A stretch of 64,000 nt of DNA, from the NCBI GenBank assembly GCA_000496475.1, contig AYMW01000001.1, positions 753,358-817,357 of the forward strand, given 5' to 3'. This document shows, in pieces, positions 17,880 to 26,751 of the stretch (its first letter is position 1; each line of letters opens with the position of its first letter). The stretch is from Betaproteobacteria bacterium MOLA814 (GTDB lineage Bacteria > Pseudomonadota > Gammaproteobacteria > Burkholderiales > Burkholderiaceae_C). The position numbers were made by a program, and so were the translations under genes. Below the pieces are notes generated by a model. That model searched no databases, was not told the DNA's origin, and was given only the letters and a program-made list of their open reading frames with translations.

Positions 17880-19253
17880 TTAAACGCGACCAATTTTGAA
17901 GCTGCGAGAATAGGCGGCTGCTTCTGCTGGGTTAAAAGTCTTCCCCATTACGGAGAAGCTTTTACTGTTCGTTGTTGGCGGTGTTAGGCCAGCCTCTTTC
18001 ATCAAACGAGCAGCGTCTGTAGCCAAAAATACATCCTTTGCCACCTTTTGGTAATCAACTTCGCCATTGACCTGTCCCCAACGCTGCATCTGCGTCAAGA
18101 TCCATACCGCAAAAGATTCCCAAGGGAAGGGATCGAAACCAATACGGTCCGGTACAACTTTGATGTTGCCTAGCCCGTCGGCATAGGTACCCGTTAAAAC
18201 CTGTTCTACGACTGTTACAGGTTGGTTGAGGTAATTTTTCGGCGCAATGGCTGCTGCTATTTCTTTTCTGTTTTCGGCTTTACTGGCATATGCAGTAGCT
18301 TGAATAATTGCCCTGAGTAATGCGGAGTACGTATTGGGCATTTGAGTAACAAACTCTTTGCTGGCTGCAAAGGCACAACAAGGGTGTCCGTCCCATATCT
18401 CTTTAGACAGGATGTGAATAAACCCGACGCCGTCATAAACAGCCCTTTGGTTTACAGGATCAGGCGCAAGGAAGCCATCGATATTTCCTGCACGTAAATT
18501 GGCGACCATATCGGGTGGGGCAACCACTCTGATTTGGACATCAGTATCTGGATCTATACCAAATTCTGCAAGGTAATACCTGAGTAAATAGGCGTGCATT
18601 GAATAATCAAAAGGCACTGCAAATTTAAAGCCTTTCCAATTTTTCGGATCTCGATTGTCTTTGTGCTTCATTGCCAAAGTTATCGCCTGACCATTAATAT
18701 TTTCTACGGCAGGCATTGTGTAAGGCTGCGACGCTGTACCTGCTCCTAAAGTGATTGCCAGAGGCATGGGCGATAACATATGTGCGGCATCGTATTCTTT
18801 ATTGAGAGTTTTATCTCGCACCAAAGCCCAGCCAGCTGTTTTGATAATTTCTACATCTAGTCCTTGATTGTTGTAGAACCCCATCGGATGCGCCATGATG
18901 ATTGGCGTGGCACAAGTAATTGGTATAAAGCCAACTTTTAATTTAGTTTTCTCTAGTTTTCCGGGTGCTGCTGCAAAAGCCTCTTTAGCCATTGCCATTG
19001 GAAACAATGCTGCAACCGCTGACATTGCAGTAGATGAGCCAACAGCTTTTAAAAATCCGCGACGCAGATTGTCATCCGGGAACAGTGCTCTTAAGATACC
19101 TTGTTCAACTACACGGTTATTGAGTGCATCATCATGTTGCGCAAGTGCCTTACTTTCTGCTAAGGCATGTTCTGCTTCACTGCTATGTTGACCACAGGAG
19201 CATTGTGATCGCAGCGTTATGTTCTGATTAAAAGGGTTAGAAAAAATAGACAT
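17880..19253 (-). CDS. Cyanate/nitrate-type ABC transporter substrate-binding protein, Tat signal
   Basis: This 457-residue protein belongs to the NrtA/CmpA-type binding proteins. A twin-arginine motif RRGFLK (residues 64-69) is followed by a hydrophobic stretch and AFAAAPGKLEKTK, so export through Tat and signal cleavage near residue 93 are likely. The long segment before the motif includes CSCGQHSS, a feature I associate with this subgroup. The mature part begins LKVGFIPITCATPIIMAHPMGFY, typical of the family. The ATG at 19253 has GGAG eight bases upstream and lies just downstream of a sigma-54-type promoter. It is the first gene of the operon ending in cynS, so cyanate is the probable ligand; nitrate or another small anion remains possible. 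Confidence 0.92.
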   Translation of the reverse strand: MSIFSNPFNQNITLRSQCSCGQHSSEAEHALAESKALAQHDDALNNRVVEQGILRALFPDDNLRRGFLKAVGSSTAMSAVAALFPMAMAKEAFAAAPGKLEKTKLKVGFIPITCATPIIMAHPMGFYNNQGLDVEIIKTAGWALVRDKTLNKEYDAAHMLSPMPLAITLGAGTASQPYTMPAVENINGQAITLAMKHKDNRDPKNWKGFKFAVPFDYSMHAYLLRYYLAEFGIDPDTDVQIRVVAPPDMVANLRAGNIDGFLAPDPVNQRAVYDGVGFIHILSKEIWDGHPCCAFAASKEFVTQMPNTYSALLRAIIQATAYASKAENRKEIAAAIAPKNYLNQPVTVVEQVLTGTYADGLGNIKVVPDRIGFDPFPWESFAVWILTQMQRWGQVNGEVDYQKVAKDVFLATDAARLMKEAGLTPPTTNSKSFSVMGKTFNPAEAAAYSRSFKIGRV

Positions 19254-19287
19254 GACTCACTCCAGTTGCTAAAGATATATACCATTT

Positions 19288-19303
19288 AGCAGAAGTCATG
19301 CCA
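19288..19303 (-). promoter_or_regulatory. Sigma-54 promoter of the cyanate operon
   Basis: Read on the minus strand, the sequence is TGGCATGACTTCTGCT. It has the GG and GC dinucleotides exactly ten bases apart and agrees well with the consensus TGGCACG-N4-TTGCW. It would place transcription start near 19277, leaving a leader of about 24 bases before the ATG at 19253. Sigma-54 control implies activation by NtrC under nitrogen limitation, which fits a cyanate-to-ammonia pathway. Confidence 0.7.
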
Positions 19304-19363
19304 GCGTTTTGCCAGCTGGTTGTGCGCCAATTCAGTGCGTTTCGCTCGTTATTCAATAGCAAG

Positions 19364-19378
19364 CTACCATTTTGGTGC
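19364..19378 (-). promoter_or_regulatory. Possible NtrC-type activator site
   Basis: On the minus strand this reads GCACCAAAATGGTAG, which has one good half of the NtrC consensus GCACC-N5-GGTGC and a weaker second half. It lies roughly 95 bases upstream of the predicted start, in the usual range for an enhancer. The match is partial. Confidence 0.35.
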
Positions 19379-19443
19379 GATTGCATTTTCTAATAAAACA
19401 CCCAAGGTGTGGCGGTGCATTAAAACAGTGCGTGTCCTATTGA

Positions 19444-19638
19444 CTTGGTGTAGCTGATTCATCTAGTAAACAAAGGCTCAGCGATTTACTGACTGCCCAC
19501 GTTGGCTGGGCGCCGCTGCATCACCACCATCGCCACTTATCCGCACAGCACCCCAACGAGCCGGGTCACCTGACGCTGTTTGACTTTGCTTTAGACGCGC
19601 CCGCGTTGTGGGAGAAGCCGCGACAACGGGTTGGGTGA
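19444..19638 (+). other. Orphan C-terminal-like open stretch
   Basis: A plus-strand frame of 64 codons without a start reads LTAHVGWAPLHHHHRHL and NEPGHLTLFDFALDAPALW before a TGA. The biased composition suggests the tail of a former gene. I do not recognise the family. Confidence 0.25.
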
Positions 19639-19781
19639 AGCTGAAACTGAATCGACCCGTTCGTCTTCCCTGCGTAGAAGCAGATGGGCATTGCCAACTG
19701 CGGGTTCGACTGGCTTCGAGGCTTGCACTAGAGACAAATAGTCAAGGCCGCGCAAACACGCACAAAGACGCGGTAATGGGC

Positions 19782-19812
19782 AAAAAAAGCCAACCGGTTA
19801 AGGTTGGCTTTT
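19782..19812. terminator. Rho-independent terminator, bidirectional in form
   Basis: The hairpin AGCCAACC-GGTTAA-GGTTGGCT (19788-19809) has seven A before it and TTTT after it. It lies just past the end of the minus-strand mazE-mazF-small ORF operon and would terminate it. It could also act in the other direction. Confidence 0.75.
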
Positions 19813-19849
19813 AAGGTATTGGTGGCGAGCAGGAATATGAATGCCACCG

Positions 19850-20029
19850 CTATTTCGAGCTTGAGATGGCGTTTGGAACAACGTCAAATACAGCAGATAA
19901 ATCTTTTCGGGACGCCTCAACGACCTTGCGAAGGACTTTAGGTGTGGCCAATTTCATGGCACGGCCCTCAATACGGGCGCGGTGCTGTGCTTGCAATGCC
20001 ACCATGATGTCATCGGGTTTTTTTGCCAT
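19850..20029 (-). CDS. Small hypothetical protein, third gene of the mazEF operon
   Basis: A 59-codon frame starts with ATG at 20029, eleven bases after the mazF stop, and ends in TAG at 19850-19852. GAGGAC lies about nine bases before the ATG and overlaps the mazF stop, which argues for real, coupled translation. The product begins MAKKPDDIMVALQAQHRARI and is rich in Ala, Lys, Arg and Val, mostly helical in look, with no signal or membrane segment. I do not recognise a family. A bidirectional terminator follows about 38 bases later, so it is inside the same transcription unit as the toxin and antitoxin. Confidence 0.6.
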   Translation of the reverse strand: MAKKPDDIMVALQAQHRARIEGRAMKLATPKVLRKVVEASRKDLSAVFDVVPNAISSSK

Positions 20030-20040
20030 AGCTGAAGTCC

Positions 20041-20385
20041 TCAGGAAATCATGAGCAGGGCTTTCATCTTGGCCCTGACGTGCAACATCACGTCCGCCGG
20101 TACGACGGCCTTTTTCTTCGCCTTACGCACTTTCCAATCCAGGGATTTGACTTGATCTGACAACAAGGCGCAGTCAACACCGTCGACTTGGGTTACCGCC
20201 TCAAACGGGTGCCCTTTGATTATGGTGGTCATGGGACAGCAAACCATCAGGCCCGTTTTACCGTTGTAACTGGCCGGACTGATCACCAACGCAGGACGAT
20301 GGCCTGCTTGCTCATGTCCGGCTTGGGCGTCAAACGCCAACCAGACCACGTCACTGGCATCGGGAACATAGCCGCGTGCGGCCAT
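20041..20385 (-). CDS. mazF: MazF/PemK-type toxin endoribonuclease
   Basis: This 114-residue protein fits the MazF/PemK family, which cleaves single-stranded mRNA at short motifs and is held inactive by its antitoxin. It has the N-terminal loop AGHEQAGHRPALVIS, including the conserved Gln-x-Gly-x-Arg-Pro, then YNGKTGLMVCCPMTT and LLSDQVKSLDW, which match the family strands. Its ATG overlaps the mazE stop by one base (TAATG), as usual in these modules. It is followed closely by a small unknown gene. Confidence 0.9.
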   Translation of the reverse strand: MAARGYVPDASDVVWLAFDAQAGHEQAGHRPALVISPASYNGKTGLMVCCPMTTIIKGHPFEAVTQVDGVDCALLSDQVKSLDWKVRKAKKKAVVPADVMLHVRAKMKALLMIS

Positions 20386-20627
20386 TACAAAGCCTCTTTG
20401 CCAACCGGCTTGCCAAAGCTGAATTCGCTGTGCGAGTTGCCCGACGTGATGCCCGCGAGCAGGTTGTCCAAGCTGTAAGACACATTTTCTGAGGGCTGAA
20501 TCACAATGCGCCCGCGTGAAACGACCAGCTCCACTTTTTGCTCGAGAGCGTAACCAGCTGCTTTCAATGCCGCGCTGGGCAGACGCAATGCTGCACTATT
20601 GCCCCATTTACGGATGACGGCTTCCAT
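20385..20627 (-). CDS. mazE: MazE-type antitoxin (AbrB/SpoVT fold)
   Basis: The antitoxin neutralises the adjacent toxin and, with it, represses the operon. ATG at 20627 is chosen because the protein then begins EAVIRKWGNSAALRLP, the characteristic swapped-hairpin DNA-binding start of MazE proteins, and because AAGGAT lies eight bases upstream. The product is 80 residues, normal for the family. A longer frame upstream has no family resemblance. The C-terminal half (DNLLAGITSG and beyond) is the likely toxin-binding tail. Confidence 0.88.
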   Translation of the reverse strand: MEAVIRKWGNSAALRLPSAALKAAGYALEQKVELVVSRGRIVIQPSENVSYSLDNLLAGITSGNSHSEFSFGKPVGKEAL

Positions 20628-20992
20628 AAAGATTATCCTTAAAAGTATATACATAGTAGAAACTTTCTTCTTGTGGATCAACACAAGCAGCGGGCTGCCT
20701 TGTTCTACCGCCTTGCGATCCTGAGATGTTGCGGACTATGAGCGAATGACCACCCATACTGGGAAACATATTGCCTCCAAAAAAGAGGCCGTCAACCATG
20801 CCCCTCATTGACTAGGCAATACAGTCGCCCTAGAACCCGCATGAATCCTAGTTTTGCTTACGGGCAACGTCCACAAGCAAACAGAAAAAACTTAGAGAGA
20901 CTCAGCTTCTGAGGGCAAAAAATGAAACTTTAAAAAAGAAGCGTCCACAAGCCTTTGACGGAAATAGCGCAATTGCTGGGCGTAGAGCCCAT
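20628..20992. other. Intergenic region between mazE and ssrA
   Basis: About 365 bases with no supportable gene. The mazEF promoter should lie near 20640-20720. The part next to ssrA is A-rich and contains the ssrA terminator at its edge. No duplicated tmRNA 3' end, which would mark an integrated element, was noticed here. Confidence 0.5.
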
Positions 20993-21026
20993 GAAAAAAG
21001 CCGCTAACTGTATGTCGTTAACGGCT
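20993..21026 (-). terminator. Terminator of ssrA
   Basis: On the minus strand a nine-base stem GCCGTTAAC / GTTAGCGGC (one G-U pair) with an eight-base loop is followed by six T. It lies 15 bases past the CCA end of the tmRNA gene. Confidence 0.85.
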
Positions 21027-21040
21027 TTTGTCATGCGGTA

Positions 21041-21415
21041 TGGTGGAGCTGGCGGGAATTGAACCCGCGTCCGCGAGCCTTTTTCGTATGGTTCTACGTG
21101 CGTAGTCGTCTGATTTGAATCTCACTTCTTTGATCGCGCAGCGACACGCTATCAAAGCCGCCAGTTACCTTGAATCTCACACCCTGCTAAGTAACCCAGC
21201 CGAGTGCCAGCCAACGTGAATTCCCTTGTAGCCGGGAGGTATTGCTACCCCCTTGCCCAGCCCGTCAGCATGCTGTTACAAGTCTCACAGCTTACGCTGC
21301 GAGTGCGAAACGTTCGTCGTTTGCAGTTAGTTTTTTTTCAGTTGTTTAGCGAGGTGACTGAACCTCGGCACGCCCCACCACGCGTCCGAACCCACGTCGA
21401 AACCAGTGCAGCCCC
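21041..21415 (-). ncRNA. ssrA: Transfer-messenger RNA (tmRNA)
   Basis: tmRNA frees stalled ribosomes and tags the unfinished protein for degradation. The minus strand begins GGGGCTGCACTGGTTTCGAC, the usual 5' end, and finishes with the TpsiC-like arm GGTTCAATTCCCGCC and an encoded CCA at 21041. The internal reading frame (about 21291-21320) gives the tag ANDERFALAA followed by TAA, as found in Burkholderiales. The length of 375 bases is typical. A terminator follows directly. Confidence 0.97.
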
Positions 21416-21455
21416 AAGTTTACTAGTCTAAGCTACATTGGCCTTGGTCTGCAAC

Positions 21456-22118
21456 CTACAGGTTGAGCAACCCAAGCAAGTGCGAGGGTTTGCTGATGCT
21501 GGCATGCGCGCCCCACGATGCAATGTCGCTGTTAGCGCCTAGGTAGCCGTACACAGCGGCCACCGTGTGCATACCCGCTGCCAGGCCAGCAACAATGTCG
21601 CGCTCGTCGTCGCCCACATACACGCAGCGCTGAGGGTGAACACCTACGCGCTTGGCAGCCTCCAACAACGGTGCAGGGTGGGGTTTGGCGTGAGCAGTCG
21701 TGTCACCGCTGATAACCGTTGCAGCATTGGCCAACAGTGGCATCTGCCGGGCTATTGGCAATGTAAAACGTTCGCTCTTGTTGGTTACCACGCCCCATTT
21801 CATGCCTGCGGCCTCAATGGCTATCAACATGTCGGCTACTTCGTCAAAAACCACGGTATTGGCTGTTAAGTCGCGCTCATACTCTTGGAAGAACTCTTCG
21901 CGCATCGCCGCAAAGTCGGTATGTGCCGGTGTCATGTCAAAGCCTATTTGCAGCATGCCGCGCGCACCAGCACCAGCCATTGGGCGGTAGTTATCCAACG
22001 GCAATGACGTCATACCGCGCTTAACGCGCATGCGGTCAACGGCTGCACCCAAGTCTGGCGCGCTGTCGATGAGTGTGCCGTCCAGGTCAAACAACACCAC
22101 GTCTATGTTTGTAAACAT
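21456..22118 (-). CDS. gph: Phosphoglycolate phosphatase, HAD family
   Basis: This HAD-superfamily phosphatase probably removes phosphate from 2-phosphoglycolate. Motif I is FDLDGTLIDSAPDLG, motif II lies in VVTNKSERF, and the lysine and acidic motifs III/IV appear in HAKPHP and GDDERDIVAG. ATG at 22118, two bases after the ubiG stop, gives the usual N-terminus of the family; an earlier in-frame start would overlap ubiG. The ubiG-gph pairing is common in betaproteobacteria. The 220-residue length is normal. Confidence 0.9.
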   Translation of the reverse strand: MFTNIDVVLFDLDGTLIDSAPDLGAAVDRMRVKRGMTSLPLDNYRPMAGAGARGMLQIGFDMTPAHTDFAAMREEFFQEYERDLTANTVVFDEVADMLIAIEAAGMKWGVVTNKSERFTLPIARQMPLLANAATVISGDTTAHAKPHPAPLLEAAKRVGVHPQRCVYVGDDERDIVAGLAAGMHTVAAVYGYLGANSDIASWGAHASISKPSHLLGLLNL

Positions 22119-22120
22119 GT

Positions 22121-22876
22121 TTACTGGCCTGATTTTGTAGTTGCCAGCATGTAGTTCACGCTGGTATTGGCACTCAGCCAATAGTGTTTGGTGATTGGGT
22201 TGTACTCCAAACCCTTGGATGTTTGCACATCTAGGCCTGCAGCTCTGGCGTAACTGGCTAATTCGCTGGGTTTGATGAATTTTGCGTACTCATGCGTGCC
22301 TTTTGGCAGCAGTTGAAGTATGTACTCTGCCCCTACGATAGCAAACACAAAGGCTTTTGGGTTGCGGTTGATGGTGGAGAAAAATACCGTACCACCGGGC
22401 TTGACCAACGTGGCACAGGCCTGTACCACCGAGGCTGGGACTGGCACGTGCTCTAGCATTTCCATGCATGTCACCACGTCAAATTGACCAGGCTGCTCAA
22501 CCGCCAAGTCTTCTGCGCTCACCTCACGGTAGTCCACATTGGGGGTTTGTGCCTCAAGCGCATGCAGCTTGGCCACGCTCAATGCTTTTGAGGATAAATC
22601 AATGCCCAGCACGTTGGCACCAGCTCGGCCCATGGCGTCGGTGAGTATGCCGCCGCCGCATCCTACATCGAGCACACGCTTGCCTGCAATGCTGACTTGT
22701 TCAAGCATCCAGTTGAGGCGCAACGGGTTGATTTGATGCAACGGGCGAAACTCACTTTCAGTGTCCCACCAGCGGTGTGCCAGTGCAGAAAATTTGGCTA
22801 GTTCGGCAGGATCGGCATTGGTGGGTTGGGCTGAACTGCTGGGCATATTGGGATGTGTAGAGTGGTCTGAAGTCAT
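22121..22876 (-). CDS. ubiG: Ubiquinone biosynthesis O-methyltransferase
   Basis: UbiG carries out both O-methylations in ubiquinone synthesis with S-adenosylmethionine. The N-terminal [22 protein letters not shown] is a strong family signature. The SAM-binding motif is [15 protein letters not shown], followed by GIDLS and the post-motif [10 protein letters not shown]. The start is uncertain: ATG at 22876 (MTSDHS) gives a usual N-terminus, while an ATG at 22891 is also in frame; neither has a clear ribosome site. The gene starts just after the terminator of the OmpA-family gene. Confidence 0.93.
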   Translation of the reverse strand: MTSDHSTHPNMPSSSAQPTNADPAELAKFSALAHRWWDTESEFRPLHQINPLRLNWMLEQVSIAGKRVLDVGCGGGILTDAMGRAGANVLGIDLSSKALSVAKLHALEAQTPNVDYREVSAEDLAVEQPGQFDVVTCMEMLEHVPVPASVVQACATLVKPGGTVFFSTINRNPKAFVFAIVGAEYILQLLPKGTHEYAKFIKPSELASYARAAGLDVQTSKGLEYNPITKHYWLSANTSVNYMLATTKSGQ

Positions 22877-22902
22877 AGACAGCATTATCATGCGGCCATA
22901 AA

Positions 22903-22947
22903 AAAACCGCTCTGCAAGCTACTTATCAGTACTTAGAGAGCGGTTTT
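22903..22947 (-). terminator. Terminator of the OmpA-family gene
   Basis: The minus strand carries an eleven-base perfect stem AAAACCGCTCT / AGAGCGGTTTT with a 23-base loop, followed by a T run. It separates the OmpA-family gene from ubiG. Confidence 0.8.
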
Positions 22948-23004
22948 CGGTAGCAGTTTAAAGAGCCGCTATGGCTCTGTACAGTCGGTTAACTGTTGAA
23001 GAAA

Positions 23005-23625
23005 TTAGCGTGCGCCAACAACTTCAATTTCAACACGGCGGTTTTTAGAACGACCTGAACGTGTGCTGTTGTCAGCAACTGGGCTGGTTTCGCCTTTGCC
23101 TTCAGAGTAAATGCGGTTTGCATCAATGCCTTTGGAGACCAAGTAAGCCTTCACTGCGCCAGCGCGCTTAACTGACAACGCTTGGTTGTAGCTAGCAGGG
23201 CCTGTCGCGTCGGTGTGACCGACAGCGACAATAACTTCCAAGTTGATGTCCTTGACCTTGGCAATCAAGTCATCCAACTTGACCTTGCCTGCAGGCAGGA
23301 TAACTGCTTTGTCGAAACCAAAGAAGGCATCAGCAGCATACGTTACCTTGGCTGGTGCTGCAGCTGGTGCAACAGCGGCAGGTGCTGGTGCTGGTGCTGG
23401 TGCTGGCTTGGCAACAGGTGCTGGTGCAGCGGCGGCAACAATAGCGCCATCACAGCCAACAGCAGCAGTAGCTGGTGTCCAGCTGGCGCTGCGCCAGCAA
23501 AATTCGTTGGTGCCGTTTTTCCAAACGGTGCCGTCAGCGCTGACCCAGTTGTTCACTTGTGCGCTGGCTGCGGTTGCCAATGCTGCTGTGGCCAGAAGCA
23601 TTACAACTTTATTCATTTTGATCAT
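23005..23625 (-). CDS. OmpA-family peptidoglycan-associated outer-membrane protein
   Basis: This 206-residue protein begins with a signal peptide (KVVMLLATAALATAASAQ). After a short N-terminal domain with a cysteine pair comes a linker of Ala-Pro repeats (about residues 65-92). The C-terminal OmpA domain (about 95-206) binds peptidoglycan and shows FGFDKAVILP, VGHTDATGPASYNQALSVKRA and SEGKGE, ending in GRSKNRRVEIEV. There is no full eight-strand barrel, so it resembles the short OmpA-like proteins abundant in Burkholderiales. ATG at 23625 has AGAGAA upstream. It is divergent from gyrA. Confidence 0.92.
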   Translation of the reverse strand: MIKMNKVVMLLATAALATAASAQVNNWVSADGTVWKNGTNEFCWRSASWTPATAAVGCDGAIVAAAAPAPVAKPAPAPAPAPAAVAPAAAPAKVTYAADAFFGFDKAVILPAGKVKLDDLIAKVKDINLEVIVAVGHTDATGPASYNQALSVKRAGAVKAYLVSKGIDANRIYSEGKGETSPVADNSTRSGRSKNRRVEIEVVGAR

Positions 23626-23997
23626 GGTTTTCTCTTTCTCTCTTTATGCGCAATGCTTGCGCGACAGGTATAAACGCTTCGAGTGATAACCACTAAAACG
23701 ATGTAAGCATTTTAGCCACAACTGTCCTGCTAGGTCAGCCGAGTTCCTATAAGAAATGCCACACTGGGTCAATTTTTTAGAATCTCGTCTCTAAAATACA
23801 ACTAATTAATTACACAAATCAATCAAACCATGCAACTGCGGCGCTTTTTGAGTTTAAAGCCGTGTTCTCAGACATTTTCAGATTGAAATAATGCTTTAGT
23901 TGCCAGTTAAGGGCATCTAGAAAAGCGGGCCATAACCCGCTTAAAATGGCTGGTTAGCCTGTGGCTTTCTTTTTCTTACCAGTTAGTAAATAAGCAC
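23626..23997. other. Divergent intergenic region between the OmpA-family gene and gyrA
   Basis: About 370 bases hold the promoters of both divergent genes, though no boxes could be fixed with confidence. A perfect hairpin AAGCGGG-CCATAA-CCCGCTT lies at 23923-23942, about 55 bases before the gyrA start and so possibly in its leader. No gene is visible. Confidence 0.55.
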
Positions 23998-26745
23998 ATG
24001 ACCCAGTTCGCCAAAGAGACATTGCACATCAGCCTAGAAGAGGAGATGCGCCGCAGCTACCTCGATTACGCCATGAGCGTCATTGTAGGTCGCGCCCTGC
24101 CTGATGCACGCGATGGGCTAAAGCCTGTCCATAGGCGTGTGTTGTATGCCATGCATGTATTGAACAACGACTGGAACCGCGCTTATAAGAAGTCGGCTCG
24201 TATCGTGGGCGATGTGATTGGCAAATACCACCCACATGGCGACACCGCTGTTTACGACACCATTGTGCGTATGGCCCAAGACTTCTCGCTGCGCCATATG
24301 CTGGTCGACGGCCAAGGTAACTTCGGCTCCATTGATGGTGACAACGCCGCTGCCATGCGGTACACCGAAATTCGTTTGGCAAAAATTGCCCACGAAATGC
24401 TGGATGACTTGGACAAAGACACGGTTGACTTCGGTCCCAACTACGACAACTCAGAGCGCGAACCCTTGGTCATGCCGTCACGCTTGCCCAACTTGTTGGT
24501 CAACGGATCAGCTGGTATTGCGGTGGGAATGGCCACCAACATTCCGCCGCACAACTTAAACGAAGTCGTTGACGCTTGTATGCACATGTTGCACAACCCA
24601 GAGGCGACGGTTGAAGACTTGATAGACATCATCCCAGCGCCCGACTTTCCAACAGCCGGCATTATTCACGGCATCAGCGGCGTTAAAGAAGGCTACCGCA
24701 CTGGACGCGGCAAGGTCATCATGCGTGCACGCTGCCACTTCGAAGACATTGACAAAGGCCAGCGTGAGTCCATCATTGTTGACGAGCTGCCCTACCAGGT
24801 CAACAAAAAAACCCTGCTCGAACGCATCGCAGAGCTGGTCACAGAAAAGAAGATTGAAGGCATCAGCCACATTCAAGACGAGTCAGACAAGTCTGGCATG
24901 CGTGTGGTGATTGAGCTCAAGCGCGGCGAGGTGCCCGAAGTGGTACTCAACAACTTGTACAAGCAAACACAGCTGCAAGACACCTTCGGCATCAATATGG
25001 TGGCTTTGGTGAATGGCCAGCCTAAGCTGTGCAACCTCAAAGACCTCATTGTTATCTTTTTGCAGCACCGTCGCGAAGTGGTGACGCGCCGCACCGTGTT
25101 CACACTGCGCAAGGCGCGCGAACGTGGCCACGTGCTGGAAGGCTTGGCCGTTGCACTGGCCAACATCGATGAATTTATTGCCATTATTCGCAACGCGCCC
25201 ACACCGCCTGTGGCCAAAGCAGAGCTGTTGACTCGCTCATGGGACAGCAAACTGGTGCGCGAGATGCTGACGCGTTCGCGCGCCGACGGCGTTACCGTGA
25301 ATGCAGACGACTACCGCCCTGAGGGTGTTGACCGCAACGTTGGCATGGGTGCTGACGGTCTGTACCGGTTGTCCGAAACGCAAGCGCAAGAAATTTTGCA
25401 AATGCGCTTGCAGCGCTTGACAGGTCTGGAGCAAGACAAAATTGTCAGCGAGTACAAGGGCGTTATTGCCGAAATTGACGATTTATTGGATATCTTGTCC
25501 AAGCCCAACCGTGTCAGCACCATTGTGGGCGAAGAGCTCACGGCCATCAAAACCGAATTTGGCCAAACCAAAATTGGTGCACGCCGCTCTGAGATTGAAT
25601 ACAACGCCCTAGAGTTGGCCACTGAAGACCTGATCACACCAGAGAACATGGTGGTCACGTTGTCACACACTGGCTACATCAAGAGCCAGCCCCTGTCTGA
25701 GTACCGCGCGCAAAAACGTGGTGGGCGCGGCAAGATGGCGGCGGCCACCAAAGTGGACGACTGGATTGACCAGCTCTTTATAGCCAACACCCACGACTAC
25801 ATTCTGTGCTTCTCCAACCGCGGGCGTGTTTACTGGCTCAAGGTGTGGGAAGTGCCTTCGGGCTCACGCAACTCACGTGGCCGCCCCATTGTCAACATGT
25901 TTCCGCTGCAAGAAGGCGAGAAGATCAACGTGGTGCTGCCGCTGACCGGTGACAACCGCAGCTTCCCTGAAAACAACTTTGTATTCATGGCTACCAGCAT
26001 GGGCACGGTCAAAAAAACCGCACTCACTGACTTTTCTAACCCGCGCAAGGCCGGCATTATTGCTGTGGCCTTGGACGACAACGACTACCTGATTGGCGCA
26101 GCCCTTACCAAAGGCAACCACGACGTCATGCTGTTCTCAGACGGCGGCAAGGCCGTGCGCTTTGATGAAAACGATGTCAGGCCAATGGGACGTAACGCGC
26201 GCGGTGTGCGCGGTATGAACCTTGAGGAATCGCAAAATGTCATCGCCATGTTGGTCTCACCGAGTGACGTGACCCAAGTTGACAGCGAAGGCGGCGCCTA
26301 CCCCACCAGCGTGCTTACAGCCACAGAAAACGGCTACGGCAAGCGCACGCCCATTGAGGAATACACCCGCCATGGCCGTGGCACAAAAGGCATGATTGCT
26401 ATTCAGCAAAGCGGGCGCAACGGCAAAGTGGTTGCTGCAACGCTGGTGCACACCGAAGACGAGATCATGCTCATCACCGACACAGGCGTGCTGGTGCGAA
26501 CGCGCGTGGCCGAGGTGCGTGAAATGGGCAGGGCCACACAAGGCGTCACCTTGATTGCACTAGACGAGGGCAGCCAGCTGTCTGGCATGCAACGCATCGC
26601 CGAGCGCGACCTAGAAGCTGTCGTCGAAGAAGGTGTCGATGGCGACATAGACACAGGCACTGCGACTGACACACAGGTTGATGGGGATGGCACCACCGAT
26701 GCGCCTGACCAGGCCACTGACAGCGACGAAACCCCAGCGGAGTAA
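23998..26745 (+). CDS. gyrA: DNA gyrase subunit A
   Basis: GyrA is the breakage-reunion subunit of gyrase, which introduces negative supercoils with GyrB. The 915-residue protein has the catalytic Tyr122 in [10 protein letters not shown]. The quinolone-determining region reads [10 protein letters not shown], with Thr83 and Asp87 by E. coli numbering; Thr83 is native in several betaproteobacteria. The GyrA box appears as QKRGGRG before the C-terminal pinwheel domain. The end is a long acidic tail rich in Asp, Thr and Glu. serC follows six bases after the stop. Confidence 0.98.
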   Translation: MTQFAKETLHISLEEEMRRSYLDYAMSVIVGRALPDARDGLKPVHRRVLYAMHVLNNDWNRAYKKSARIVGDVIGKYHPHGDTAVYDTIVRMAQDFSLRHMLVDGQGNFGSIDGDNAAAMRYTEIRLAKIAHEMLDDLDKDTVDFGPNYDNSEREPLVMPSRLPNLLVNGSAGIAVGMATNIPPHNLNEVVDACMHMLHNPEATVEDLIDIIPAPDFPTAGIIHGISGVKEGYRTGRGKVIMRARCHFEDIDKGQRESIIVDELPYQVNKKTLLERIAELVTEKKIEGISHIQDESDKSGMRVVIELKRGEVPEVVLNNLYKQTQLQDTFGINMVALVNGQPKLCNLKDLIVIFLQHRREVVTRRTVFTLRKARERGHVLEGLAVALANIDEFIAIIRNAPTPPVAKAELLTRSWDSKLVREMLTRSRADGVTVNADDYRPEGVDRNVGMGADGLYRLSETQAQEILQMRLQRLTGLEQDKIVSEYKGVIAEIDDLLDILSKPNRVSTIVGEELTAIKTEFGQTKIGARRSEIEYNALELATEDLITPENMVVTLSHTGYIKSQPLSEYRAQKRGGRGKMAAATKVDDWIDQLFIANTHDYILCFSNRGRVYWLKVWEVPSGSRNSRGRPIVNMFPLQEGEKINVVLPLTGDNRSFPENNFVFMATSMGTVKKTALTDFSNPRKAGIIAVALDDNDYLIGAALTKGNHDVMLFSDGGKAVRFDENDVRPMGRNARGVRGMNLEESQNVIAMLVSPSDVTQVDSEGGAYPTSVLTATENGYGKRTPIEEYTRHGRGTKGMIAIQQSGRNGKVVAATLVHTEDEIMLITDTGVLVRTRVAEVREMGRATQGVTLIALDEGSQLSGMQRIAERDLEAVVEEGVDGDIDTGTATDTQVDGDGTTDAPDQATDSDETPAE

Positions 26746-26751
26746 CACGCC

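Larger units (their letters stand above)
19254..19849. other. Intergenic region upstream of the cyanate operon
   Basis: The part next to the operon holds a sigma-54 promoter match and possible NtrC-like half sites. Farther up lies an orphan open stretch (19444-19638) and a strong hairpin near 19788-19809. No complete gene was found. Confidence 0.6.

Noticed and set aside
21204-21431. A 75-codon plus-strand frame over the tmRNA gene
   Set aside because: The DNA is ssrA on the minus strand; the frame is a by-product.
23360-23430. Repeated GCTGGTGCTGGTGC-type sequence as a CRISPR or satellite repeat
   Set aside because: It encodes the Ala-Pro linker of the OmpA-family protein.
24238-24260. Thr83 in GyrA as an acquired quinolone-resistance mutation
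   Set aside because: Threonine is a natural residue at this position in several betaproteobacteria, and Asp87 is unchanged.
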